Assembly (NCBI GenBank): GCA_017654935.2
Contig: CM065699.1
Span: 47,767,456-47,831,455, forward strand
Origin: Phymorhynchus buccinoides
Lineage: Eukaryota > Mollusca > Gastropoda > Neogastropoda > Raphitomidae
DNA length: 64,000 nt
Direction: 5' to 3'
How positions within the stretch are numbered: position 1 is the first letter of the stretch; every line of letters starts with the position of its first letter. The notes beneath the pieces were generated by a model. The model saw nothing but the letters and a program-made list of their open reading frames with translations. It had not been told where the DNA came from and made no database searches. Made by a program: the position numbers and the translations under genes. Positions 38,101-51,647 of the stretch are shown one piece after another.

Positions 38101-41100
38101 GACGTCTGCTGGCTCTCCTCGATGGAGTCCATGTGGACCGCCTGCCAACGGATTAAGATTAAGATTAAGATTAAAATTATAGCCCCGTCGACAACAAAGG
38201 CCATGTCGCCTGCCAACGGAGACGCACGGAGAGAGACAGAGACAGTGACAGAGTGAAGTACAATGGAACCTCCCTTATTAGGTATTATTAGGTACTTTAT
38301 AGTCACAGAGGCGTCTCTGTGAAATTCGGGTTGCTCCCGCCTGAAGAGCGCGTATTTTTTTTTTTTTATTTTTTTTTTTGCATGTGATTTTTGTGACTGA
38401 ACAGGAAGGAAAGGGGAGGGTGTTAAATTTTGACCAAATGACAACTTTTTCGTTGCCACTGGGATTAACGTGTGCTGAGTGCATGGGCACACGGGACCTC
38501 GGTTTATTGTCTCATCTCAGAAGACCTCCCATTATAAGACTCCCTCCAACATAAGACCTACTTCTCGGAGACATTGCCCTTCTTTGTAAGTATTAAAATT
38601 GCCTCTCTTATAAGACCCCTCCCTCATAAGACCTCATTTTGGATGATTTTTGAAGGTCTTATAAGGGAGGGCTCCCAATCGTCCCGCAAAACAAGGGGTC
38701 CCAGGGACTCCTTCACTTACAGTATAGAGGGTCCTAGAAGCGGGATAGAGGGTCCCAGTGGCATTGTGAATGCTACAAATAATTTTTCTAGTGCATCCCT
38801 GGGACCCCCTGCACATTCTTTTAGAGGGTCCTTTAGAATTTTAGTGCTTCATAGACCCCCAAATGGGGGTCCCTGGGAGCCCTGGTCGCTCATCAATAAT
38901 ACTGATGCTACGTTCTGGCAGAGTCAAGTGCAGTATTGTGATCTCATATTTGACCTAGCACCACGAAAGGGACATAAAGTCGCTGGGCTAGTTTCTCACA
39001 ACAGGTTGCAAAGTCAAAAATATAATTTTTTTGTCAGTTTTGAGTTATGGCTATTTTTGAGTTCTCCAACATCTTATCTTTCATATTTATAAAGGATAAT
39101 CTTTAATACTGTCTCTAAATGGTCTTATAAGTGCTTTAAAACGAGTAGGTCAATGCATTTTCTACAGCTAGGCTAGACTTCAGACAGTGTTTTCTCAAAA
39201 TGGCCGACGCTCACCCTACTAACTTTAAATGTTCATAACTCTGGAATGGAAAAAGATACAAGAATCATTGTATCATTAGAAAGAGAATCGCCTGAAGTTT
39301 TCAATTGTATAATTTTCTCAGAATGGTCAGTTTGACACTTAATGTCCCTTTCGTGGTGCTGGGTCTCATATATCATACTTTACGGACTACAACTGTACAA
39401 GGCGCACACACCCAAATTTTACACCAAATTCAGATTTTGTAGCGCCTTATACGTAACTCTTAACACCAAATTCAGGGTACCCCTGTACCTACTTACAGTC
39501 TCTTACTGTTTTACTAGTCACACTATAAGGGGCAGGGATCTCAGTCTGGGGGGAAAGTAGCGCCTTATACAGTGGAGTACTCTTAACACCAAATTCAGGG
39601 GTACCCCTGTCTTACTAGTCACACTATAAGGGGCAGGGATCTCAGTCTGGGGGAAAGTAGCGCCTTATACAGTGGAGTACTCTTAACACCAAATTCAGGG
39701 GTACCCCTGTCTTACTAGTCACACTATAAGGGGCAGGGCTCTCAGTCTGGGGGAAAGTAGCGCCTTATACAGGGGAGTACTCTTAACACCAAATTCAGGG
39801 GTACCCCTGTCTTACTAGTCACACTATAAGGGGCAGGGCTCTCAGTCTGGGGGAAAGTAGCGCCTTATACAGGGGAGTACTCTTAACACCAAATTCAGGG
39901 GTACCCCTGTCTTACTAGTCACACTATAAGGGGCAGGGCTCTCAGTCTGGGGGAAAGTAGCGCCTTATACAGGGGAGTACTCTTAACACCAAATTCAGGG
40001 GTACCCCTGTCTTACTAGTCACACTATAAAGCGCAGGGCTCTCAGTCTGGGGGAAAGTAGCGCCTTATACAGTGGAGTACTCTTAACACCAAATTCAGGG
40101 GTACCCCTGTCTTACTAGTCACACTATAAGGGGCAGGGCTCTCAGTCTGGGGGAAAGTAGCGCCTTATACAGGGGAGTACTCTTAACACCAAATTCAGGG
40201 GACAAAGATTTTTGTGTGTGTTAACCATTATTTGTGTTAAGCATTTTCGACAAAATCGTGGTCAAAAATGTGAAACTGAAGTTCTGCTACTGAACAAGCA
40301 GTAGTGCTGCGGACAACACACTTTATGCAGGACTCGAGAGCACGCATGCGCAGTTCATACTTTCCAACTTAACTTCCTGACTAGCACCTGGCACAGTAGA
40401 GGAACATTTGAGCTTTGTGTTGGCTTTTACGAAGTTTGTAAGGAAACATTTGGTGGCTCCAGCTTCATTTGGTGATATCAATGCAACCTGTAGTACGATA
40501 AATAACAATCGGACCAAGTTTTTGTTCATGTTGTGCTAAAAGAAAATATATGCATGATAAACAATCTTTTTTAAGTAATAATATGGAGAGGTTTCGACCG
40601 TTCAAACAGATCTTTGTGTGTTAACCAATATTTTGTGTTATCCAGCTTTGTGTTAAGTGTGCTTCGCTGTACTCCGTAAAATACGCTAAAACAGAGTCTG
40701 CATTAGGTATTAGGCATTATGTACTTTATAGTCAAAGAGGCGTCTGTGAAATTCGGGTTGCTCCCACCTGGAGAGCGCGTCACAGCCAGAGGCGCGCCAC
40801 CCAATTTTTAAAAATATATAAAATTTTGCATGCGATTTTTGTGTGACTGATGAGGAAGGAAAGGGGGCAGGGAGGGTGTTAAATTCTGACCAAATGACAA
40901 CCTTTTCGTTGCCACTGGGATTAACATGTGCTAAGCGCATGGGCACGCGGGACCTTGGTTTATCGTCTCATCCGAAAGACCGTAAGGCCTAGTGCAGAGT
41001 GTGAGGAAAAATCCCCTGTACCCAGGTTCGAACTCGGGTTTACTTGACACGATTGATGTAGACACGATTATGATCACTGACGACATTCCAATGATAGACT

Positions 41101-42351
41101 TTAAACATTTCAGACGTACACCCCTCTCCCCCCACCTCCTCCCACCCCAAAAGAGATAAATAATTATGATACCTTGAATCACAATAAATAAAACAAACGC
41201 ATTTCATAATAATAATAATAATAATAATAATGACTATTTCTATAGCGCTTATTCTCCTTACCCACCATGTCCATAGAGTGGACCGTAGAGAGCTGTAGAT
41301 CACCAAATAGAGGTCAGTTACAGAGAGGTATCCCATCCCATCTTCTCTCAAAATTAACAAAAAATCGTTTAAGAGTTATACACATTCACAACCAGGCATC
41401 AGAATAGTCTGAAGTCCAATCCTCTGAAAACCGCAGTAAAAGGGCCACCAAGGCCCCAGACTATTGGCCACTGCAACTAGGGTTATCAACGCTTAACAAA
41501 GAAGTTAAAAGTCTGAGCAACAACTACCCTCCCCACCCCCCACCCCCTCCGCCCGCATTCACCATCCCCCTTGATGGGTTACCTTGAGGATCATGTCTCT
41601 CATGAAGTACTCCTCCATCATGATGTAGACGCCGATCAGCTCCTGAACCAGGCGGCTCATCTCACAGCCAGACCAGAACGCCTCCACTTCCTTCACTTGC
41701 TCTGGGGACAAAAGAAAAAAAATCAATTTTTTCCTTGACTCTTTTTACCGCCATGTGTAATTTTGACGTTCTTGCTTGTCCGTTGCATCTCAACCGACAA
41801 GAAAGGAGTAACTAATTCAATTTCAATTTCTATGTTATCAGACCTGTTCACAGACACAAGTCTTGAGTAGTCTGGATAGCTGAAATGAGTAGTTTGGGTG
41901 TGAAACCATCAATGTTCACTGAAAATTTTTGCATCTCAACCGACAAGAAAGGAGTAACTAATTCAATTTCAATTTCTATCTTATCAGACCTGTTTACAGA
42001 CACAAGTCTTGAGTAGTCTGGATAGCTGAAATGACTAGTTTTGGTGTGAAACCATCAATGTTCACTGAAAATTAGTAATTAGAGCATCATTTTCAATTTT
42101 GAAGAGTAGTAGAGGTCCAAATTGAGTAGAATACTACTCGAAATTACCTCTCTTATAAGACCCCTCCCTTAGAAGACCTCATTTTGGATGATTTTTGAAG
42201 GTCTTGAGGTTCCACTGTATACATCGGTCCAGGGCTCCCAATTGTCCCGCAAAACAAGGGGTCCCAGGGACTCCTTCACTTACAGTGATACTTTATTCAA
42301 GAATAAGTATCAGTTAGTGAGTTACAGACAGATTCTGACACATGAGAGAGA

Positions 42352-42416
<65 letters not shown>

Positions 42417-45248
42417 GAAACGTTTAATGAGGATAACTGAATAAGCAACACACACTCACTCTCTCTCTCTCTGTCTCTCTCTCTCACACACACAAAAAGG
42501 CATGCACACCACACACACACGTGGGTTCTAAGTATCTCAGTAATATAATTATCAGGCGTTAAATATCATATCGCATTAAAGGGGACATAAAGTCCAAATA
42601 GAAGTTGATCTCTATTGCAATATTAAGTAAATAGGCTGGTACCTGCAAGTACAACTTCGATTTTAGTTAAGATCAGCATACAAACGGCATTGGAAAGTGC
42701 CAGATTGAAGGTTTATGGAGGCCACCATTTTATGCCACGTTGTGATGTCACAGACTCAGTTTCCCTTACTCTTCTCATAGTCTATTAACATAAAACCAGG
42801 AACAAAGATGGCTTCATTCAACAGCAACACTGACCTGCTACACACTGAGCAGCTAAAGAAAAGAAGGAAGGGTGAGAAGTTCTTAATTAATTGTACTTCA
42901 GGGTGCTAGTCTGGTGCTGATCTCAGTCAATAAAGAACACACACTCTCTCTCTCTCTGTCAACTGATTCACACACACACACATACATATGCATGCTTAGA
43001 TCATGCATGCATGCATACATGTACCTATTATAGCTTTTAGGCTTACTGCCCAAGCACTAGTCATACTCATAGAATGAAAACTGAGTGTGTGACGTCCTAT
43101 TCAGGGGGCATCTACTCTTAACAGTGGCAACAAGGCGACGCCCTTGGGGCCTACAATTCTGCACTTTAAAGTTGATTGATTTCTATTTGAAAGACTTTTG
43201 AATAGAAAGAAATACACAGCGATTGTTTATTACACATAAACATTAATTTAAGGCCGACTCGTCTTTGGACTTACTGTTCCCTTTAACCAAATTCAGACAT
43301 GCTATGTTTATGCTTCTTACATGCATACCAATCCCACTTAAATATCAACATGCATACAAGCACATGCTTACACAAACAGACACACAAACCCTCCATACAC
43401 ACACACACAGAGCCCCCACCCCCCACGCACATCTATCCCTAGATCAAGCAGAAATATATTACCTTTTCTGCTGTCTTCCTCTGGCAGAGCCATTTCCAAG
43501 TCACCCTGCATGGATAAAAAAAATAAAATGAAATAAACAAGATGCACTGTGGCAATGCAAGCCCGGCCAGACGTATACATGGGTGCAACTACACAAAATC
43601 AAAAAACCTGAAAGGCCGGGGTCCAGGGGTAATGCAGCTGAAGAACAAAATGAGTTATGAAGGTATTTCAGTTTGATTTTTCCACAATTCATACAAATGC
43701 TTATTTTAAAGTGTTTGAAAAATACAGTAGACAGTTGACCCTAACATTTTTTGTTGGAGGCATAACTTTTTGTGATAGTGGAGACTGCATCCTCAAAAAA
43801 TGGTTTTTATTAGTGTAAGAGGGTGGAGCTAAAGGTTTTTGTTAATTGTGCACTTGTGGTGTCTGGCCACCTGTTGCTTGACTGTTTCAGTAGGGGTTTT
43901 GAAAGTTTAAAATAAATAGTTAAATACATAAATAAATTAAAATAAAATTATTAAAGTTATGTAGTAATAGGAGTTAGGCTTATAAATTATAACTTGGACT
44001 AAATAGTAATAAGTAATATTAATTAGTAGAAAAGCAATTTTAGTTTTTGAAGGCCATCACATGACCTTCACAGCCAATCAGGTTATGTATTTACAAAACA
44101 AGTTCACTCACTTTTTCAAGTTTGAGGATCTTTGAGAGGAGATCAGTCATTGACTCTGACCCAGCAGCTGAGCTTGAGGTGTGCCAGCTCCAAAGGAACC
44201 TATGCCCTGCGTGCTTGTCCTTACGTGAATAAAATTTCTACTTTGAGACCGGTGTCGAACCTGATTTTGGGGTGGATGTTCCCTTTTCCCTGTCCCCTTA
44301 AAGATCCACTACACCCTCCATTACCCTACCTCACCCCCTACTATCCCCTCACCCCGTTACATTAGTATGTATTAAATGTTTGTTATAGGTTCTCAAAAAT
44401 GGCCACTTTTAGTGTTTCTGTCCAAGTCGCGGTAGTATGCTACTTTAAACTACCATATCTCATGAACTAATTGCGATATTGACTTAATTCTTTTTTTATT
44501 TTCTTTATAATGGACAGATCTATGAAACATACTTAAAATTAGATCATATATTTGAAAAAGAAATTTTTGGTGCCGCTAGCTATAGACACACAAAGATCTT
44601 GCTTGACAAATTTAAAAAAAAAAGAAACTTCCTTTTCTGATCAAATTCAAAAACGGGAAATCCTTGTGTACATACCAGGAAAAGTTGCACTCATGCTTAT
44701 GTCTCAGAAGTTGTAAATAACCAGTAAGAAAGGCTATAATAATAATAATAATAATAATAAAGAAAGCTTCTATAGCGCACAGTCCAGGCTAGCTGTTGAT
44801 GGCGCTTTACAATAAATACATTTAACCAAACAACATCAATACTCATGCTCATGCGTGCACATAAGCACACACACTAACGAACACAAAATATGATTGACAG
44901 ACGCATGCAAACATACATACATACATGCATACATACATGCACACACACTCACGCCTATGCACGCACCCACCCACGCACGCATACACGTGCATGCCCGCAA
45001 ATATGCACACATGCACAAGCACATGCCTATTATATTATTAGGATATATTAGTATACTTGTTGATTGCTGACAACATTTGAATGATTTATGAATGGAAAAG
45101 AAAAAAGTTTCTTAAAAATGACTGACAGCCAGCAAGATGATCAAACGGAAGCTTCCTTTTTCTCTTGCCTACCCCTCTACCAAATTTGATTGAAATCTGT
45201 GCGACTGTAGGTGTGTGTGTGTGTATGTTTGTATGCGTGCGCTTGTAT

Positions 45249-45288
<40 letters not shown>

Positions 45289-45587
45289 TGTGTGTGCGTT
45301 TGTATGTGTTAGTGCGAGTGTGTGTGTGTGTATGTTTGTGTGCGTTTGTATGTGTGAGTGTGAGTGTGTGTGTGTGTATGTGTGCGTTTGTATGTGTGAG
45401 TGTGTGTGTGTGTGTGTATGTTGTGTGTGTGTTTGTATGTGTGAGTGCGAGTGTGTGTGTGTGTATGTTTGTGTGCGTTTGTATGTGTGAGTGTGAGTGT
45501 GTGTGTGTGTATGTGTGCGTTTGTATGTGTGAGTGTGTGTGTGTGTGTGTGTATGTTGTGTGTGTGTTTGTATGTGTGCGTTTGTAT

Positions 45588-45627
<40 letters not shown>

Positions 45628-47612
45628 TTGTGCGTTTTGTATGTGTGAGTGCGAGTGTGTGTGTGTGTATGTTTGTGTGTGCGTTTGTATGTGTGAGTGT
45701 GAGTGTGTGTGTGTGTATGTGTGCGTTTGTATGTGTGAGTGTGTGTGTGTGTGTGTGTATGTTGTGTGTGTGTTTGTATGTGTGAGTGTGTGTGTGCGTG
45801 TGTATGTGCGTGTGTGTTGTTGTTGTTCTTCAGTTTAATGTCCTTCCACTAAAAGTGATTCAAACAAGTGTGACAAGTGTGTTTGTGTGTATGTTTGTGT
45901 GCATGTTTGTCACAATTGTGTGTGCTTGTGTGTGTGTGTGTGTGCGTGTGCGTGTGCGCATGTGCATGCGTGCGTGTGAGTGCGTGCGCACGCACGTGCA
46001 TGCATGTACTTAAACTGACCAGAGCCCGTCGTCTCATGAACCTGGAGTAGAGCTCAGCCCTGGCACTGATGAGAGCCACCTCAGACAGCACCACGTCCAG
46101 CTGACGAGGGTCCATCCTGCACAAACACTTGACAAATTGTACCTCAGACGAGGGTCCATCCTGCACAAACACTTGACAAATTGTACCTCAGACATCCTGC
46201 ACAAACACTTGACAAATTGTACCTCAGACGAGGGTCCATCCTGCACAAACACTTGACAAATTGTACCTCAGACGTCCTGCACAAACACTTGACAAATTGT
46301 ACCTCAGACGAGGGTCCATCCTGCACAAACACTTGACAAATTGTACCTCAGACGAGGGTCCATCCTGCACAAACACTTGACAAATTGTACCTCAGACGAG
46401 GGTCCATCCTGCACAAACATATTGACAAATTGTACCTCAGACGAGGGTCCATCCTGCACAAACACTTGACAAATTGTACCTCAGACGAGGGTCCATCCTG
46501 CACAAACACTTGACAAATTGTACCTCAGACGAGGGTCCATCCTGCACAAACACATGACAAATTGTACCTCAGACGAGGGTCCATCCTGCACAAACACTTG
46601 ACAAATTGTACCTCAGACGAGGGTCCATCCTGCACAAACATATTGACAAATTGTACCTCAGACGAGGGGTCCATCCTGCACAAACACTTGACAAATTGTA
46701 CCTCAGACGAGGGTCCATCCTGCACAAACACTTCAAAAATGGTACTCACCTTTCCTTTTTCTTTTAACTCATCGCGGACGAATTCCGAGTATACTCGGAA
46801 CAGGAGAACGCCAGTCAGGGCCTAATTCCGAGTATTCTCGGAACAGCGATTTCTGAGTCTAAAACTTGAACACTCTTTCTACCAGCTTTTTCATTCCTGA
46901 TTTCAGGAACATGCCCGGACCACTTTCACACATGACATACATACACTTCAGCTGCCTGGCTCTCAGGCATTCACAGAAACACACAGGTTCATCATTTTGT
47001 CACCAGAGCTCACCTTTCTACTGCGGCTTGTTTCTGCTGTAACACCATGCTCTGTTGCACCTGCTTCACCTGAAACCACAAAATAACCCCAGAAGGCGTT
47101 AGCGACTGCTTTAGCATTCGTAATGAGTACGGGAACTTACAAACACTGTCCCAAAAAATACTGTCAAATTCACTGTCAAAACTTCCTCCAAAGTCGGAGT
47201 GTGGCTGCCCACTTGTCGGGGGTAACCCAAAACGGTCACACACGCAATGTTCTCATCCCTAGCTGGTGCATTTGCACCATAGTGTTCAAGAGCTTCGGCT
47301 GTTGGGATGATCCCTGGAGTCTTTTAGCCAGGGTACGACAACAACAACTGTCAAAACTCTCTCCTTTTTTTTATTTATAGCCTACATGAATTCTTCTATT
47401 TGAGATTACAGTCAAACAAAACTATACATAATATTCCATTATTATCGACGACAAATGAGGTAAATAATAATAATAGTACATTTATATAGCGCTTTACCTC
47501 AAATGAGCCCAAAGCGCTTTACAATCAATTATTCACCAACAAGTAGATAACAAAAATAGTATTTAAGAAAGACACAAACCAGCAACAACGCATATGCAAA
47601 GCAACTCTCCCC

Positions 47613-47644
<32 letters not shown>

Positions 47645-48607
47645 AACATTTATCCACACCGACTCATTATTCATCTTTCATTCAGTAAGCCATAGCAACT
47701 GAGTTGCACGGACTGACCACATACACCAACACACATACACAAACGTTAGAGGATACACATACAAATACACACACACAACGTACGCACGCAGACATACACA
47801 CACACATGCATACAGACACACACATACACATACATGCACACACAACCCACAAGGCTATAGGTAAAGAATGAAACAGTGAGGCCAAGAGAGGAGATAACAA
47901 CATTGAACAAAGGGTGAATACTCTCTTTCTAATTAACTCCCCTCCACCAAAGTTGATTACGATACCAATCACCCAGCAGGTCAGAAGGCTATGCCACTCT
48001 TGGACAGATGTTGATTTGTTTGTATGCTGTCCTCTCCACCATTGTTGATGTGTACTGTGTGGGTGAAGGGTCATAAAGGCGAACTTGGCACATTCTTTTT
48101 TCAGAATGATGCTTTGTTTGTCTCACTTTGGTTCTGACCCACGCACTGCTAGGTGATTGGCATCGTAATCAACTTTGGTGGAGGGGAGTTAATTAGAAAG
48201 AGAGTATTCACCCTTTGATCAATTTCGTTATAGGTAAAGGTTTCATTGTTATGGCTTACCAGTCTGTCGTAGTCACGCCTGGACTTGAATTGTTCCAGAA
48301 TTTTCCGCGTCTGTCGGTCGCACTCCTTCTGAAGAATCTGCAGCATGGGGAACAACTGGCCCGGACCTGCGGCACAGCAAACAAAACCATCAACTCCCCC
48401 CGAAGACGGAGTGTGGCTGCCCACGTGGCGGGGTAATAAAAAATGGTTGCATGTTCTCATCCCAAGCTGATGCATTTGTAGCATAGTGTTCAGGTGCTTC
48501 GGCTGCTGGGAAGATCCCTGGAGTCTTTTAGCCATCATTGTCACCATCATTGTCATCATCATGATCACCTTCATCATCACCATTGTCATCATCATCAGTA
48601 TCATCAT

Positions 48608-48638
<31 letters not shown>

Positions 48639-51607
48639 GTTATCATCATTACCATCACTATCACACCACCACTATCATTATATACCATCACCATCATCTT
48701 CATCACCATCTTCATCACCGTCATCATCAGCATCAGCATATCCATCATCATCATCACCATCATCCATCTTTCATCATCATCCTCACCATAGTAAGTCTCC
48801 ACCAGAGGCTGGTGTATCTCCACCACCCGCGCGATGCCCTCAAACAGCAAGGTGACAGTGTCCGCAAACAGAACAACCCCTTCACTGTTATCACCATTGT
48901 CATCACCATCATCATCTATCATCACCACCATCATCATCCTCACCATAGTACGTCTCCACCAGAGGCTGGTGTATCTCCACTACCCGGGCGATGCCCTCAA
49001 ACAGCAAGGTGACAGTGTCTGCAAACAGAACGGCCCTTCTCTTGTCCTCTTCTGGGGCGTGCAGCGCCAGTTTGAGGTTGTTGTCAGCTTTCTCAGAAAT
49101 CTGAAGAAAGAAAAAAAAACGTACTTCGAATCAGTCCTCTTGTTGGCAAATAAATGCAAAAATCTGTGGAAACTTTGAAGGGGTCAAATCTCTCGCATCT
49201 ATATGAATATAAAAATGAGGACCCTTCATATTGTCCCGAGTAGCTGCAAGATATTTGCTGAACATAGCGACATTCTTTTTCGTCGTTCGTCCGTCCCGAA
49301 GGACGATGACCATGACCATGCTTCAACAGTTCGTCCTTGTGGAAATCTAGGATGCTGGATGAGTTCGCATATGGCTAGTGAGGCCAATGCGAGCCAGGAA
49401 GGATCTCTGACAGTGAGGACAGGAGAAAGAGTTGGGGGGATCTGTCGGGGTTGCAGAGCTAGTGAGGCCAATGCGAGCCAGGAAGGATCTCTGACAGTGA
49501 GGACAGGAGAAAGAGTTGGGGGGATCTGTCAGGGTTGCAGAGCTAGTGAGGCCAATGCGAGCCAGGAAGGATCTCTGACAGTGAGGACAGGAGAAAGAGT
49601 TGGGGGATCTGTTGGGGTTGCAGAGCTAGTGAGGCCAATGCGAGCCAGGAAGGATCTCTGACAGTGAGGACAGGAGAAAGAGTTGGGGGGAATCTGTCGG
49701 GGTTGCAGAGCTAGTGAGGCCAATGCGAGCCAGGAAGGATCTCTGACAGTGAGGACAGGAGAAAGAGTTGGGGGGATCTGTCAGGGTTGCAGAGCTAGTG
49801 AGGCCAATGCGAGCCAGGAAGGATCTCTGGCAGTGAGGACAGGAGAAAGAGTTGGGGGGAATCTGTCGGGGTTGCAGAGCTAGTGAGGCCAATGCGAGCC
49901 AGGAAGGATCTCTGACAGTGAGGACAGGAGAAAGAGTTGGGGGGATCTGTCAGGGCTGCAGAGCTAGTGAGGCCAATGCGAGCCAGGAAGGATCTCTGAC
50001 AGTGAGGACAGGAGAAAGAGTTGGGGGGATCTGTCGGGGTTGCAGAGCTAGTGAGGCCAATGCGAGCCAGGAAGGATCTCTGACAGTGAGGACAGGAGAA
50101 AGAGTTGGGGGGAATCTGTCGGGGTTGCAGAGCTAGCGAGGCCAATGCGAGCCAGGAAGGATCTCTGACAGTGAGGACAGGAGAAAGAGTTGGGGGGATC
50201 TGTCGGGGTTGCAGAGCTAGTGAGGCCAATGCGAGCCAGGAAGGATCTCTGACAGTGAGGACAGGAGAAAGAGTTGGGGGGATCTGTCAGGGTTGCAGAG
50301 CTAGTGAGGCCAATGCGAGCCAGGAAGGATCTCTGACAGAGAGGACAGGACAAAGAGTTGGGAGGGATCTGTCAGGGTTGCAGAGCTAGCGAGGCCAATG
50401 CGAGCCAGGAAGGATCTCTGACAGTGAGGACAGGAGAAAGAGTTGGGGGGATCTGTCAGGGTTGCAGAGCTAGCGAGGCCAATGCGAGCCAGGAAGGATC
50501 TCTGACAGTGAGGACAGGAGAAAGAGTTGGGGGGATCTGTCAGGGCTGCAGAGCTAGCGAGGCCAATGCGAGCCAGGAAGGATCTCTGACAGTGAGGACA
50601 GGAGAAAGAGTTGGGGGGATCTGTCAGGGTTGTAGAGCTAGTGAGGCCAATGTGAGCCAGAAAGGATCTCTGACAGTGAGGACAGGAGAAAGAGTTGGGG
50701 GGATCTGTCAGGGTTGCAGAGCTAGCGAGGCCAATGCGAGCCAGGAAGGATCTCTGACAGTGAGGACAGGAGAAAGAGTTCGGGGGGATCTGTCGGGGTT
50801 GCAGAGCTGCGACTGTTTAGGCGGTTCTTGCGTGCCTCACGCTTTGCCTGCGATGTCTCGATACGATGCGCCTCGAAGTTGGTGGCTCCCTTTGTTACTG
50901 CACCACGCCATGCTGGTCTGTTCTGTGCCAGGGTTTCCCTTGAGGAGACATTGATGTTGAAGACACTCTTTTTATACATGAAGTAAAATGTTGCTTTTTA
51001 CCTAGCTGACCATGCAAAGCCATTTGAATGCTGAAATCCCAAAATCCCACACACATCCCCACCCCCTTTACCCCAACCCCTCCCAGGGACCCCCATTTGG
51101 GGGTCTATGAAGCACTAAAATTCTACAGGACCCTCTAAAAGAATGTGCAGGGGGTCCCAGGGATGCACTAGAAACATTCTTTTTAGAATTCGCTATGCCA
51201 CTGGGACCCTCTATCGCGTCTCTAGGACCCTCTATACCATAAGTGAAAGAGTCCCTGGGACCCCTTGTTTTGCGGGACGATTGGGAGCCCTGACCTCCAC
51301 TCATCCTCAAAGTAGTGATAAATCTGACCTGAGCGGTGGGATGCTTGCTGCCCTTGGTGATGCCGCCTTTATGCATGGCAGGAACGCGCACACACACACG
51401 CATGCACATAGTATGCACACACACATGCACATACTCACGCACACACGTATACACACACACACACGCACACACACACACACGCACATATGCACACACACAC
51501 ACACACACATGCACACACGCTCGCACACATACACACACATATGCAAGTACACACGCATTGTCTGAATCACTTTTAGTGGAAGGACGTTAAACTGAAGAAC
51601 AATGCAT

Positions 51608-51647
<40 letters not shown>

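Noticed and set aside
40843..40870. Hammerhead ribozyme signature 'ctgatgag...gaaa' in the SINE body
   Set aside because: Only the CTGATGA/GAAA words match; the helices cannot be formed, and the other copies do not preserve them.
45211..46013. Cys/Val-rich frames
   Set aside because: Translation of GT dinucleotide repeat.
48149..48946. A continuous minus-strand frame spanning exon 7, ATC repeat and the exon 6 copy
   Set aside because: The ATC tract translates to Met/Asp/Val runs; exon 7 and exon 6 are joined by splicing with matching phases instead.
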